This document shows, one piece after another, positions 26,961 through 34,669 of a stretch of 64,000 nt of DNA (position 1 is its first letter; each line of letters begins with the position of its first letter). Origin of the DNA: Amycolatopsis sp. WQ 127309. GTDB lineage: Bacteria; Actinomycetota; Actinomycetes; Mycobacteriales; Pseudonocardiaceae. The DNA is taken from assembly GCF_023023025.1 (NCBI RefSeq), contig NZ_CP095481.1, positions 744,001-808,000 on the forward strand. The letters are read 5' to 3'. A program made the position numbers and the translations under genes. A model generated the notes under the pieces. The model had not been told where the DNA came from and made no database searches. It saw only the letters and a list, made by a program, of their open reading frames with translations.

Positions 26961-27414
26961 ACGCCCCGGGTATTGTTTCCTTCGAGACGGGAAAGGCTCG
27001 CCGATGACCTGGACGGAAAACGAGTGGTTCCGAACAGGTCGTCCGCGAATCCGAGCCCTACCGCGCGCCCGCGCCTTTCACCCGGTAATGAGTAAAAGGT
27101 GCAGGCGTCAACGCCGAAACCGTGCAGCGAAAGCCGCACGAAGACCACGGTCACGCTGGGAACCGCAGGGCACGCCGCTGCCGAGCCTGATGACGCTCCC
27201 GCAAACCGGCACCCCTCTTGCGTGACCCCGGCTTATCGGACCAAAACGACACAACAGGCACAGCAAAACGTCTGAATCCTCCCCTTTTCGGGAGCGGGCC
27301 GTTGAAGTCCCGGTGAATTTCCTGCTCCCGACGGCCTCCGTAGTGGTTTTACGGGCGTTAGGCTCGCATGATCCGTGACCGGGAATGGTCCGATCGAGTG
27401 ACGGGAGAGCGCGC
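26961..27414 (+). other. Intergenic stretch without a supported gene
   Basis: 454 bp between the surface protein and efeO. The longest candidate, 27004-27225 (+), has a poor GC3 profile and an Arg-rich product with no family resemblance, so it is not called. No ferric permease (efeU) gene is present here. A TTAGGCT at 27358-27364 is too weak to claim as an IdeR half-site. Confidence 0.6.
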
Positions 27415-28593
27415 GTGCCGGGGTCAGTGCGTACCCGCTGGATCGTGGCGGTGGTCGCCCTCGCCGTCGTGGCCGTCGTGGCCGGCGCGGTCGTCGCGTT
27501 CTGGCCCCGCGACGCCGAGGCGCAGGACCCGGAGATCGCCGTGTCACGCTCGTCGTGCGGCACCGGCTGGGCGGCCCCGAAGCCGGGCCCGCAGACGTTC
27601 CGCGTGCACAACACCGGCTCGGTGACCGCCGAGGTCGACCTGATCGACCCCGCCACCGGCGTGATCTACGGCGAGATCGAGGGACTAGGCCCGTCGACCA
27701 CCCGGCCGCTGCAGGTCAACCTGGGCAACGGCAGCTACGCGTTCCGCTGCTTGCCCGAGGACGCGGGCGCGATCGTCGGGCCGACCGCGCAGGTCAGCGG
27801 CGGCGCCGACCGGACCGGCCCGGGGGTAGCGCCGGTGACGCACAACGACCTGCTCGGCCCGCTCAAGGCGTACCAGGCACACGTCACCACCGGCCTAGGC
27901 GAGCTGGTCACGAACACGGGCGCGCTGAAGAACGCCATCCACGGCGGCGATCGCGCGGCGAGCGAGACGGCCTGGCTGACCGCACACCTGACCTACGAGC
28001 GCTTGGGCGCCGCATACGACGCGTTCGGCGACACGGACGGCGCACTCAACGGCACCGCGGACGGCCTCCCCGGCGGCACCGGCGACGAGGACTTCACCGG
28101 CTTCCACCGCCTGGAGTCCGGCCTCTGGCACGGCGAGGACCTGGGCGCACTAGCCGGCGTCGCCGACCAGCTGGACACGGACGCCCACGCACTGCAGACG
28201 TCCTTCGCGGACAGCCAGGTCGACGGCAACGACCTAGCCCTGCGCGCGCACGAGATCATGGAGAACACGCTGCAGTTCGAACTGACCGGCCGCACGGACT
28301 ACGGCAGCGGCACCAACCTGGCCACCGCCCGCGCCAACCTGGACGGCACCCGAGCCGTCCTCGACGTCCTGCGCCCGCTCCTCACACCGCGCTACCAGCA
28401 GCTGCCCAAGCTGGACAGCTGGCTGACCCGCACGCAGACGACACTGGACGCCGCGCATCGCCCCGACGGGACGTGGACCCCGCTGGCCCAGCTGGACGTT
28501 AAGCAGCGACAGAAGCTCAACGCCGACGTGAGCGAGCTGACAGAGCTGCTGGCCCCGATAGCGGCGATAGCCGAGCCGAGGAGGGTCTCATGA
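27415..28593 (+). CDS. efeO: Iron uptake system component EfeO
   Basis: 392 residues starting at GTG 27415, with GGGAGA upstream. An N-terminal membrane anchor (WIVAVVALAVVAVVAGAVVAFW) leads to a cupredoxin-like domain at about 40-125 and the imelysin/M75 helical domain. The metal-associated motif appears as GFHRLESGLWHGEDL. EfeO captures iron outside the membrane for the EfeUOB importer. Its last residues IAEPRRVS are encoded by the same GAGGAGG-containing word that recurs in each downstream repeat unit. The stop overlaps the first micro-ORF start (ATGA). Confidence 0.9.
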   Translation: MPGSVRTRWIVAVVALAVVAVVAGAVVAFWPRDAEAQDPEIAVSRSSCGTGWAAPKPGPQTFRVHNTGSVTAEVDLIDPATGVIYGEIEGLGPSTTRPLQVNLGNGSYAFRCLPEDAGAIVGPTAQVSGGADRTGPGVAPVTHNDLLGPLKAYQAHVTTGLGELVTNTGALKNAIHGGDRAASETAWLTAHLTYERLGAAYDAFGDTDGALNGTADGLPGGTGDEDFTGFHRLESGLWHGEDLGALAGVADQLDTDAHALQTSFADSQVDGNDLALRAHEIMENTLQFELTGRTDYGSGTNLATARANLDGTRAVLDVLRPLLTPRYQQLPKLDSWLTRTQTTLDAAHRPDGTWTPLAQLDVKQRQKLNADVSELTELLAPIAAIAEPRRVS

Positions 28594-28685
28594 CCCACCA
28601 GCCTCGCTGTCCCGTGCCACACCCCACCACCGCGGTCCCGCCGGCGCCGACCACTGTCGGCGCCGAACCGAGGAGGGTCCCGTGA
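28590..28685 (+). CDS. Micro-ORF 1 of the efeO-efeB ladder (31 aa)
   Basis: The ATG overlaps the efeO stop (ATGA). The peptide begins [16 protein letters not shown] and ends GAEPRRVP. The first 12 residues are nearly those of EfeB ([12 protein letters not shown]) but there is no Tat signal or membrane segment after them. GAGGAGGG lies 6 nt before the start. Its TGA overlaps the next GTG (GTGA). Translation is likely given the coupling, but no product is proven. Confidence 0.6.
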   Translation: MTHQPRCPVPHPTTAVPPAPTTVGAEPRRVP

Positions 28686-28858
28686 CGGACCAACCGCGCC
28701 GTCCCGTCCTCGCCCGGCCGCCGGCACCGACTCACCGCCCGCGCCGAACCGGGGAGGGTCTCGTGACCCACCAACCTCCCTGTCCCATGCCGCACCCCAC
28801 CGCCGCGGACCTGCCAACACCGATCACCACCGGCGTCGAACCGAGGAGGGTCCCGTGA
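28682..28858 (+). CDS. Micro-ORFs 2+3 of the ladder, read as one 58-aa frame
   Basis: Starts at GTG 28682. Unit 2 is 11 nt shorter than the others (81 nt, a multiple of three), so its frame runs straight through the unit-3 start at GTG 28763 and ends at the unit-3 stop. Unit 2 encodes MTDQPRRPV, losing the Cys; unit 3 encodes [16 protein letters not shown] separate internal start at 28763, with GGGGAGGG upstream, would give a 31-residue peptide. Confidence 0.55.
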   Translation: MTDQPRRPVLARPPAPTHRPRRTGEGLVTHQPPCPMPHPTAADLPTPITTGVEPRRVP

Positions 28859-28950
28859 CCGACCAACCTCCCTGTCCCATGCCGCACCCCACCGCCGCAG
28901 ACCTGCCGACACCGATCACTACGGACGTCGAGCCGAGGAGGGTCCCGTGA
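28855..28950 (+). CDS. Micro-ORF 4 of the ladder (31 aa)
   Basis: GTG 28855 overlaps the preceding TGA and is preceded by GAGGAGGG. The peptide begins [16 protein letters not shown] and ends VEPRRVP. It keeps the Gln-Pro, Cys-Pro and Pro-His-Pro positions conserved through the array. The stop overlaps the next GTG. Confidence 0.58.
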   Translation: MTDQPPCPMPHPTAADLPTPITTDVEPRRVP

Positions 28951-29042
28951 CCCACCAGCCTCGCTGTCCCGTCCCGCACCCGACCGCCGCGGTCCTGCCG
29001 ATGCCGATCACCGCCAGCACCGAACCGAGGAGGGTCCTGTGA
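28947..29042 (+). CDS. Micro-ORF 5 of the ladder (31 aa), coupled to efeB
   Basis: GTG 28947 follows GAGGAGGG. The peptide begins [16 protein letters not shown] and ends STEPRRVL. Its TGA at 29040-29042 overlaps the efeB GTG at 29039, so ribosomes ending here can start efeB. Of the five units it is among the closest to the efeB N-terminus. Confidence 0.6.
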   Translation: MTHQPRCPVPHPTAAVLPMPITASTEPRRVL

Positions 29043-30274
29043 CCGACCAGCCTCGTTGTCCCGTGCCGCACCCAGCCGGTGGACTGCCTCGGCGTTCGTT
29101 CCTGCGCCGGGCCGCGATGGGCGCCGGCCTGACCGTGGCCGCCGGGGCCGGGCTCGGGGCGTCCGCCGCCGTCACCGACAGCACGTCGCCCGTTCCCTTC
29201 CACGGCGCCAACCAGGCCGCGATCCTGCGGCAGCCCCCGACCCAGACGGTCGTCGCCTCGTTCGATGTCGTCGCGGAGTCGAAGGCCGAGCTGACCGACC
29301 TGTTCCGCGCCATCACCGACCGGACCCGGTTCCTCACCGGCGGTGGCGCGCCGGCCGCACTCGGCATCACCGGACCGCCCGCCGACTCGGGAGTGCTGGG
29401 CCCGGTCGTGCCGGGTGGCGACCTGGGCGTGATCCTCGGCGTCGGATCATCGCTGTTCGACGACCGCTACGGCCTGGCGAAGCTCAAGCCCGCCAAGCTG
29501 AAGCCGATGACGACGTTCCCGAACGACGCCCTCGAACCGGCGCAGTGCCACGGCGACCTCAGCCTGACCCTTTCGGCCAACGCCAACGACACGGTGCTGC
29601 ACGCCCTGCGCGACATCACCCGCGCCACCCGCGGCGGCATGCAGCTGCGCTGGCGGCTGAACGGCTTCAGCTCACCGCCGCGGCCGTCCGGCACGCCGCG
29701 GAACCTGATGGGCTTCAAAGACGGCACCGCGAACCCGGAGGGGTCGGATCTGGACAGCCTCTTGTGGACGACCGGAGCCGGCGAACCCGCGTGGGCCGCG
29801 GGTGGCAGCTACCAGGTCGTCCGGCTGATCCGGATGCTGGTGGAGTTCTGGGACCGGGTTTCACTGGCCGAGCAGGAGAACATGTTCGGCCGCCGCCGCG
29901 ACACCGGAGCGCCGCTCGACGGCACCGACGAGAAGGACGTCCCCCGCTACGCCGACGACCCGATCGGCACGGTGATCCCGCTGACCAGCCACATCCGCAA
30001 GGCCAACCCGCGCACCCCCGAGACCGACAACAGCCGGATCCTGCGGCGCGCCGTGAACTACGACCGCGGCGTCGACAGCAACGGCAACCTCGACATGGGC
30101 CTGATGTTCGTCTGCTACCAGCAGGACCTGGAGCGCCAGTTCGAGGCGGTCCAGACCCGGCTGGCCGACGAGCCGCTGACCGACTACATCTCCCCGTTCG
30201 GCGGCGGCTACTTCTTCGCGCTGCCGGGCGTCACAGGCCCGGACGACCACTACGGCCGCGCACTACTGACCTGA
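29039..30274 (+). CDS. efeB: Deferrochelatase/DyP-type peroxidase EfeB
   Basis: 411 residues. The N-terminus [12 protein letters not shown] is the sixth copy of the ladder motif. A Tat signal follows ([21 protein letters not shown]), so the heme-loaded protein is exported folded. DyP signatures are present: GFKDGTANP (catalytic Asp) and [10 protein letters not shown] (proximal heme His region), with SPFGGGYFF near the end. EfeB works with EfeO in iron acquisition, either oxidising ferrous iron or taking iron from heme. The start overlaps the stop of micro-ORF 5. Confidence 0.93.
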   Translation: MTDQPRCPVPHPAGGLPRRSFLRRAAMGAGLTVAAGAGLGASAAVTDSTSPVPFHGANQAAILRQPPTQTVVASFDVVAESKAELTDLFRAITDRTRFLTGGGAPAALGITGPPADSGVLGPVVPGGDLGVILGVGSSLFDDRYGLAKLKPAKLKPMTTFPNDALEPAQCHGDLSLTLSANANDTVLHALRDITRATRGGMQLRWRLNGFSSPPRPSGTPRNLMGFKDGTANPEGSDLDSLLWTTGAGEPAWAAGGSYQVVRLIRMLVEFWDRVSLAEQENMFGRRRDTGAPLDGTDEKDVPRYADDPIGTVIPLTSHIRKANPRTPETDNSRILRRAVNYDRGVDSNGNLDMGLMFVCYQQDLERQFEAVQTRLADEPLTDYISPFGGGYFFALPGVTGPDDHYGRALLT

Positions 30275-30315
30275 CACCGTTCCCCACCAACACGAAACAC
30301 CAGGAGGAATCCGAA

Positions 30316-31938
30316 GTGGACACCCGACCCCGCCGGCGGCGACGCGGCCTGCTCGGCGCCGGGGCACTCGCCTCGGTCGCCGTGCTGGCCGTCGCCACCG
30401 GTTCCGCGGCGACCACCGCGGAAGCCCAGCCGCTGCACCCTTACCCGGCGCAGTGGATCCCCACCTCGACGCCGATCAAGCACGTCGTGGTCATCTTCGG
30501 CGAGAACATCGCCTTCGACCACTACTTCGGCACCTACCCGAACGCGGCGAACACGGACGGCACGCCGTTCCAGGCCGCGCGCAACACCCCGAAGGTCAAC
30601 GGCCTGGACCACAAGCTGCTAGCCGACAACCCGAACGCGTACAACCCGAAACGGCTCACCCACGAGCAGGCGCTGACCTGCGACCAGAACCACAACTACG
30701 GCGCGGAGCAAGCCGCCTTCAACGGCGGCAAGATGGACAAGTTCGTCGAGAAGACCGAGACGGACAAGTGCACCGGCCAGCCGGTGCTGTTCGGCGAGCC
30801 CGGCCTGGTGATGGACTACTTCGACGGCAACACCGTCACGGGCATGTGGAACTACGCGCAGCACTACTCGTTGAACGACAACTCGTTCGACGCGAACTTC
30901 GGACCGTCGACCCCGGGCGCGATCAACCTCGTCTCGGGCAACACGCACGGCGTCCAGGCCGTGAACCCGGTGACGCACGAGCCGGTCAGCGACGCGTACG
31001 CGGTCCAGTCGCCGGACGCGAACGGCGTCGGCACGATGATCAACGACCCGGACCCGGCCTGGGACGACTGCTCGGACAAGAACCACACGAGCACGGACAA
31101 CCTGGCGACCATGCACGGCCGCAACGTCGGCGACCTGCTCAACCAGCGCCACGTGACGTGGGGCTGGTTCCAGGGCGGCTTCCGCCCGACCGGTTCGGCC
31201 AACGGTTACGCGGTCTGCGGCGCCACGCACGCCAACATCGGCGGCGCGGCGGCGGTGGACTACAGCCCGCACCACGAGCCGTTCCAGTACTACCCGTCGA
31301 CGGCGAACCCGAAGCACCTGCCGCCGTCGTCGGTCCAGGCGATCGGCCAGACGGACCGCGCGAACCACCAGTACGACGTCGCGGACTTCAACGACTCCCT
31401 GCAGGCCGGCTCGATGCCCGCGGTGAGCTTCCTGAAGGCCCCGGAGTACCAGGACGGTCACGCGGGCTACTCGGACCCGCTGGACGAACAGCAGTTCGTG
31501 GTCAACGAAGTCAACAAGATCCAGCAGTCCCCCGACTGGCGCTCGACGGCGATCGTCCTGGCGTACGACGACTCGGACGGCTGGTACGACCACGTCTCGT
31601 CCCCGGTGATCAACGGCTCTCACGACGCTTCGCAGGACCAGGCCGTCTGCACCGCGAAGAAGACGACACTGGGCGGCTACGCGGACCGCTGCGGCTACGG
31701 CCCGCGGCTTCCGTTGATGGTGATTTCCCCGTACAGCAAGGTGAACCACGTCGACCACACGCTGACGGACCAGACCTCGGTGCTGAAGTTCATCGAGGAC
31801 AACTGGTTCGCCGGCCGCATCGGCGACAGTTCGTACGATTCACGGGCCAATTCGATGTCCAACATGTTCAACTTCTGGTGGCCTCAGGCGTCGAAGCTGA
31901 CGCTCGACCCGAAGACCGGGGCCGTAGCACATCGGTAG
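30316..31938 (+). CDS. Secreted phosphoesterase, phospholipase C-like
   Basis: 540 residues from GTG 30316, with AGGAGGAA upstream. The export signal starts with an Arg cluster followed by a hydrophobic core and ends AEAQP. The phosphoesterase family (PF04185, phospholipase C/acid phosphatase) is shown by IKHVVVIFGENIAFDHYFGTYP, DNSFDANFGPSTPGA, and AYDDSDGWYDHVSSPV. The enzymes release phosphate or head groups from phospholipids outside the membrane. It follows efeB by 41 bp and is probably cotranscribed; a strong terminator follows. Confidence 0.88.
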   Translation: MDTRPRRRRRGLLGAGALASVAVLAVATGSAATTAEAQPLHPYPAQWIPTSTPIKHVVVIFGENIAFDHYFGTYPNAANTDGTPFQAARNTPKVNGLDHKLLADNPNAYNPKRLTHEQALTCDQNHNYGAEQAAFNGGKMDKFVEKTETDKCTGQPVLFGEPGLVMDYFDGNTVTGMWNYAQHYSLNDNSFDANFGPSTPGAINLVSGNTHGVQAVNPVTHEPVSDAYAVQSPDANGVGTMINDPDPAWDDCSDKNHTSTDNLATMHGRNVGDLLNQRHVTWGWFQGGFRPTGSANGYAVCGATHANIGGAAAVDYSPHHEPFQYYPSTANPKHLPPSSVQAIGQTDRANHQYDVADFNDSLQAGSMPAVSFLKAPEYQDGHAGYSDPLDEQQFVVNEVNKIQQSPDWRSTAIVLAYDDSDGWYDHVSSPVINGSHDASQDQAVCTAKKTTLGGYADRCGYGPRLPLMVISPYSKVNHVDHTLTDQTSVLKFIEDNWFAGRIGDSSYDSRANSMSNMFNFWWPQASKLTLDPKTGAVAHR

Positions 31939-31950
31939 TTTGTGGTGCTT

Positions 31951-31986
31951 GACGGGCTCGTGGCCGGGGTTGGCCGCGAGCCCGTC
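31951..31986 (+). terminator. Terminator after the efe/phosphoesterase unit
   Basis: The arms GACGGGCTCG and CGAGCCCGTC are perfect inverted repeats, with TGGCC/GGCC pairing possible inside, starting 12 bp after the phosphoesterase stop. TTGCTGTT follows. It ends transcription from efeO onward. Confidence 0.8.
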
Positions 31987-32113
31987 TTGCTGTTCAGGGC
32001 GCGGACGGTCGGCTGCCGTGTCGACTCAAATCAACATCGAGACCGGCGAGTGACTCCTGGCACGGTCAGCTGATCGGCCGCGGACCCGCCTGCGTCCGGG
32101 CACTCACCACTGA

Positions 32114-33292
32114 TCAGGCCGCCCTGGGCAGTGGGCTGTCGACGTTGTTGCGATCGGGTTTTCGGCGTCGGTCGTGGGACGTCGGCGGGGTGGACTCCGC
32201 CAGGCCGTCCGGGGTGATGTGGATCTGCCAGCCCAACCCGTGCAGCAGACGGTGGTGGTAGCCACACAGCTGGACCGGACTTTCCCAGCTCGCCGGGCCG
32301 TCCTCGGACTGCTGTCGGATGTGGTGGCCCTGGCACTGGCGGGGTGGTCGGTGGCAACCACCGAACGCGCAGCCTCGGCCATGCAAGTGCAGGGCTCGGC
32401 GAAGTCCCGCCGTCATCAAGCGCCGGAGGCGGCTCGGGTCCTGGGACTCGCTCTCGCCGTCCGGTACCGCGGAGATGGTGCTGCCGTCGCACGCGTGGAT
32501 CAGGGCATCCGCTGCCGGGATCTCGCCTGCGTCGTCCAGACAGGTCAAGCCAGTGCCGGATTTCCGGCCCGCGATGGATACCGTCACGCGCGTGAGGGCT
32601 CGTCGGCCGGACTGGCGCGGGAGTTCGAGAGAGTTCAGAGCCAGGTCGATCACGTCCGAGAACGCGTCGCCGAAACGTTCCCTTGGAGAGCGGGGGTTGT
32701 CGGATCGGCGCTCGGTCAGGGAATCCAGCATTGCATGGGCTCGAGTGCCGGTCTCGTCGTCGAATCGACCGCGTAGCTCCCAGACGCCGGTTCTTTTGCG
32801 CCGCAACGACAACTGGCGCTCGGGAGTAGGCGGAGACGTGGCGTCCGGGATGAAGCGGCCCAGCAGGTGCGCGCCCAACACGGCCACCTGTCTTCGGCCC
32901 GCGGTCCTGGCCAGCGTCACCAGTTCGCGTTCGGCATCCGCTCGATACTCGTCTGGGATCTGACGCACCGTGTCGAGGATCGTGTTGATCGCCGGGTTGC
33001 TTAGCCGGCCTTCACGGGCCGCCGCGGCGGCGGCAGGGGCCAGCGCGGGATCCGCGTTCAACTCTCGCGCCCGCCGCATCAGCTTTCCTGCCACACCAGC
33101 GGAAATGTCCGCCCGGTCTGCCAGAAAGCTCGCCACTGAACGGTATCCGAACAGCTCGTCTACGCCGCGGCGCTCGATCTCGACCAGCGCCGCGCCCAGT
33201 TCCGCTTCCGCACAACGGATCCGGGTCACCAACTCATCGACGCGGTCGGCTAATGCCACCGCGTCTGCCTGCCACATCCGGTCGTCGTCCAC
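32114..33292 (-). CDS. DUF222/HNH endonuclease domain protein (13E12 repeat family)
   Basis: 392 residues. The N-terminal two thirds is a DUF222 helical domain (ELFGYRSVASFLADRADIS; RARELNADPALAPAAAAAAREG). The C-terminus holds an HNH-type nuclease with zinc-knuckle Cys residues (GCAFGGC, QLCGYHH) and the catalytic QGHHIRQ. These proteins are multicopy in actinobacterial genomes and often mobile; their role is unknown. GC3 is lower and codons less biased than in neighbours, consistent with acquisition. It stands alone. Confidence 0.9.
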   Translation of the reverse strand: MDDDRMWQADAVALADRVDELVTRIRCAEAELGAALVEIERRGVDELFGYRSVASFLADRADISAGVAGKLMRRARELNADPALAPAAAAAAREGRLSNPAINTILDTVRQIPDEYRADAERELVTLARTAGRRQVAVLGAHLLGRFIPDATSPPTPERQLSLRRKRTGVWELRGRFDDETGTRAHAMLDSLTERRSDNPRSPRERFGDAFSDVIDLALNSLELPRQSGRRALTRVTVSIAGRKSGTGLTCLDDAGEIPAADALIHACDGSTISAVPDGESESQDPSRLRRLMTAGLRRALHLHGRGCAFGGCHRPPRQCQGHHIRQQSEDGPASWESPVQLCGYHHRLLHGLGWQIHITPDGLAESTPPTSHDRRRKPDRNNVDSPLPRAA

Positions 33293-33355
33293 ACCATGAA
33301 CACTAGCTCAGGATCGAACACCCGTTCATCACACGATCGGGCGAAAGGCGGAGAG

Positions 33356-33781
33356 TTACGGACGCACTGGGTCCAGATCCCAGGCTAGAGTCACCACAGT
33401 CCCGTCCTCGCCGGACGCGATGTCCGCCCGGTCTGCGCTCGCCCGCAGCAACATCAACCCCCGGCCCCGCAACGAAACCGGGCGGGGATCGGGGACCGGC
33501 GTGCGCCACTGGCCGTGGTCCGTGATGACCACCTCGACGCGGTCGGCGTGGATCGCTGCGTCGAGGTCGACCAGGCCGGAGCCCGAGCCGTGGTACGCGT
33601 GGTCGGCCACGTTGGCCAGCGCCTCGTAGCTCGCCAGCGCGATGTCCTGGGCCCGGGCCGGCTCGACGCCCGCGGCCAGGGCCCACGCCGTGAGGTCGTG
33701 CCGCAGGCGCCGCAACGCCTCAGGTGCGGCAGCCACGCCGTGACAGCGGAACGGGGCCGCCGACCCGGCGGATTCGTGCAT
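33356..33781 (-). CDS. HATPase anti-sigma factor/serine kinase (RsbW-like)
   Basis: 141 residues from ATG 33781. HATPase_c_2 fold: IALASYEALANVADHAYHG forms the N box with the Asn that binds magnesium-ATP, VVITDHGQW the G1 region, and RGRGLMLLRASAD the lid/G2 region. Proteins of this type phosphorylate a STAS antagonist and bind a sigma factor. It is the last gene of a five-gene operon whose fourth gene encodes the STAS protein. No sigma factor gene is nearby, so the target lies elsewhere. Confidence 0.87.
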   Translation of the reverse strand: MHESAGSAAPFRCHGVAAAPEALRRLRHDLTAWALAAGVEPARAQDIALASYEALANVADHAYHGSGSGLVDLDAAIHADRVEVVITDHGQWRTPVPDPRPVSLRGRGLMLLRASADRADIASGEDGTVVTLAWDLDPVRP

Positions 33782-33822
33782 CGGGTTCGCCTTTCTGCCC
33801 GGCCCGGGGCTCGCGGTGCCCG

Positions 33823-34188
33823 TCACTTCCGGAGGGCTTCGTCGACCGTCGGGTGGACGCCGATCCACGTGTCGAGCCCGGTGGTCGTCAGCGGTCCCGA
33901 CGTCACCGGCGAATCACTGACAACCCGCAACGCGTGCTCCGCCAGTTTGCGGTGCGCGGCCGCGAGCACCTGCAGGCCCGCCGAACAGAAGAACGTCACC
34001 GCTCGCAGGTCGACCACCAGCACTTCGGGGCCTTCGGCGAGCACGGTGTCGACGACTTCCTCGAAGTCCGGTGCGCTGAGCAGGTCGATTTCGCCCGCCA
34101 CGCGGAGCACGGCGGCCTGGCCGCGCCAGTCGAGCGTGGCCGCCAGCTCGGTGGCGGGGAGATCCCGGGGTGAAGGGCTCACGGCCAC
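33823..34188 (-). CDS. STAS-domain anti-sigma factor antagonist (RsbV-like)
   Basis: 121 residues, one STAS domain. Its phosphorylatable Ser lies in FFCSAGLQVL, the normal position for kinase/phosphatase switching. Dephosphorylated, it should bind the RsbW-like partner encoded next and free a sigma factor. GTG start at 34188. Gaps of about 40 bp separate it from both neighbours in the operon. Confidence 0.88.
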   Translation of the reverse strand: MAVSPSPRDLPATELAATLDWRGQAAVLRVAGEIDLLSAPDFEEVVDTVLAEGPEVLVVDLRAVTFFCSAGLQVLAAAHRKLAEHALRVVSDSPVTSGPLTTTGLDTWIGVHPTVDEALRK

Positions 34189-34228
34189 TTATCGTGCCCC
34201 AATCCGCGCCCCGGCGCCAACGCCCGCG

Positions 34229-34669
34229 TCAGCGGTGCGGCAACTGCACCACGGTGACCCAGAAGTCGTCGATCTGCCGGACCACCTCGACGAACTTCTC
34301 GAAGTCGACCGGCTTGGTGACGTAGGCGTTGGCGTGCAGGTCGTAGCTGCGCAGGATGTCCTCCTCCGCCTCCGACGTCGTCAGCACGACCACCGGGATG
34401 GTCCGCAGCGCCGGGTCCTGCTTGATCTCGCCGAGGACCTCGCGCCCGTCCTTGCGGGGCAGGTTGAGGTCGAGCAGGATCAGCCCCGGCCGCGGCGCGT
34501 CGGCGAACGGGCCCTCGCGGTGCAGGAAGCGAAGCGCTTCGACGCCGTCGCTCGCGACGTGCAGGGCGTTGCGGATCTTGTGGTGCTCGAACGCTTCCTG
34601 GGTCATCAGCACGTCGCCGGGGTCGTCCTCGACGAGCAGGATGTCGATCGGGGGCAGGGCCTCGGTCAT
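34229..34669 (-). CDS. Stand-alone response regulator receiver (Rcp1-like)
   Basis: 146 residues, a single CheY-like domain: LVEDDPGD acidic pair, phospho-Asp in [13 protein letters not shown], Thr in [12 protein letters not shown], Lys in AYVTKPVDF. The extended alpha helix and LPRKDG match the Rcp1 type that pairs with phytochrome-like kinases. It lacks an output domain. Its ATG overlaps the stop of the histidine kinase (ATGA), so that kinase is its likely donor. Confidence 0.92.
   Translation of the reverse strand: MTEALPPIDILLVEDDPGDVLMTQEAFEHHKIRNALHVASDGVEALRFLHREGPFADAPRPGLILLDLNLPRKDGREVLGEIKQDPALRTIPVVVLTTSEAEEDILRSYDLHANAYVTKPVDFEKFVEVVRQIDDFWVTVVQLPHR

Larger units (their letters stand above)
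28590..29038 (+). repeat. Five tandem copies of the efeO-efeB start junction (92-nt period)
   Basis: Start codons recur at 28590, 28682, 28763, 28855 and 28947, and the sixth is efeB's own GTG at 29039. Spacings are 92, 81, 92, 92 and 92 nt. Every unit holds a purine-rich GAGGAGGG-type ribosome-binding site (GGGGAGGG in one), an ATG/GTG start, a CP-containing N-terminal word (CCP lost in unit 2) and a Pro/Thr-rich middle, ending in codons for EPRRVP and TGA overlapping the next start. Units differ at many bases, so this is an old amplification, not an assembly artefact. Confidence 0.95.

Noticed and set aside
27004..27225. Possible 73-residue gene before efeO
   Set aside because: Third-position GC is near random and the product is Arg-rich without homology, although an ATG with a purine run is present.
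27358..27364. IdeR half-site before efeO
   Set aside because: Only TTAGGCT is present; the symmetric second half of an iron box is missing.
28590..29042. CRISPR-like array
   Set aside because: The repeats are longer than CRISPR repeats, abut directly without unique spacers, and read as in-frame start-to-stop units with ribosome-binding sites.
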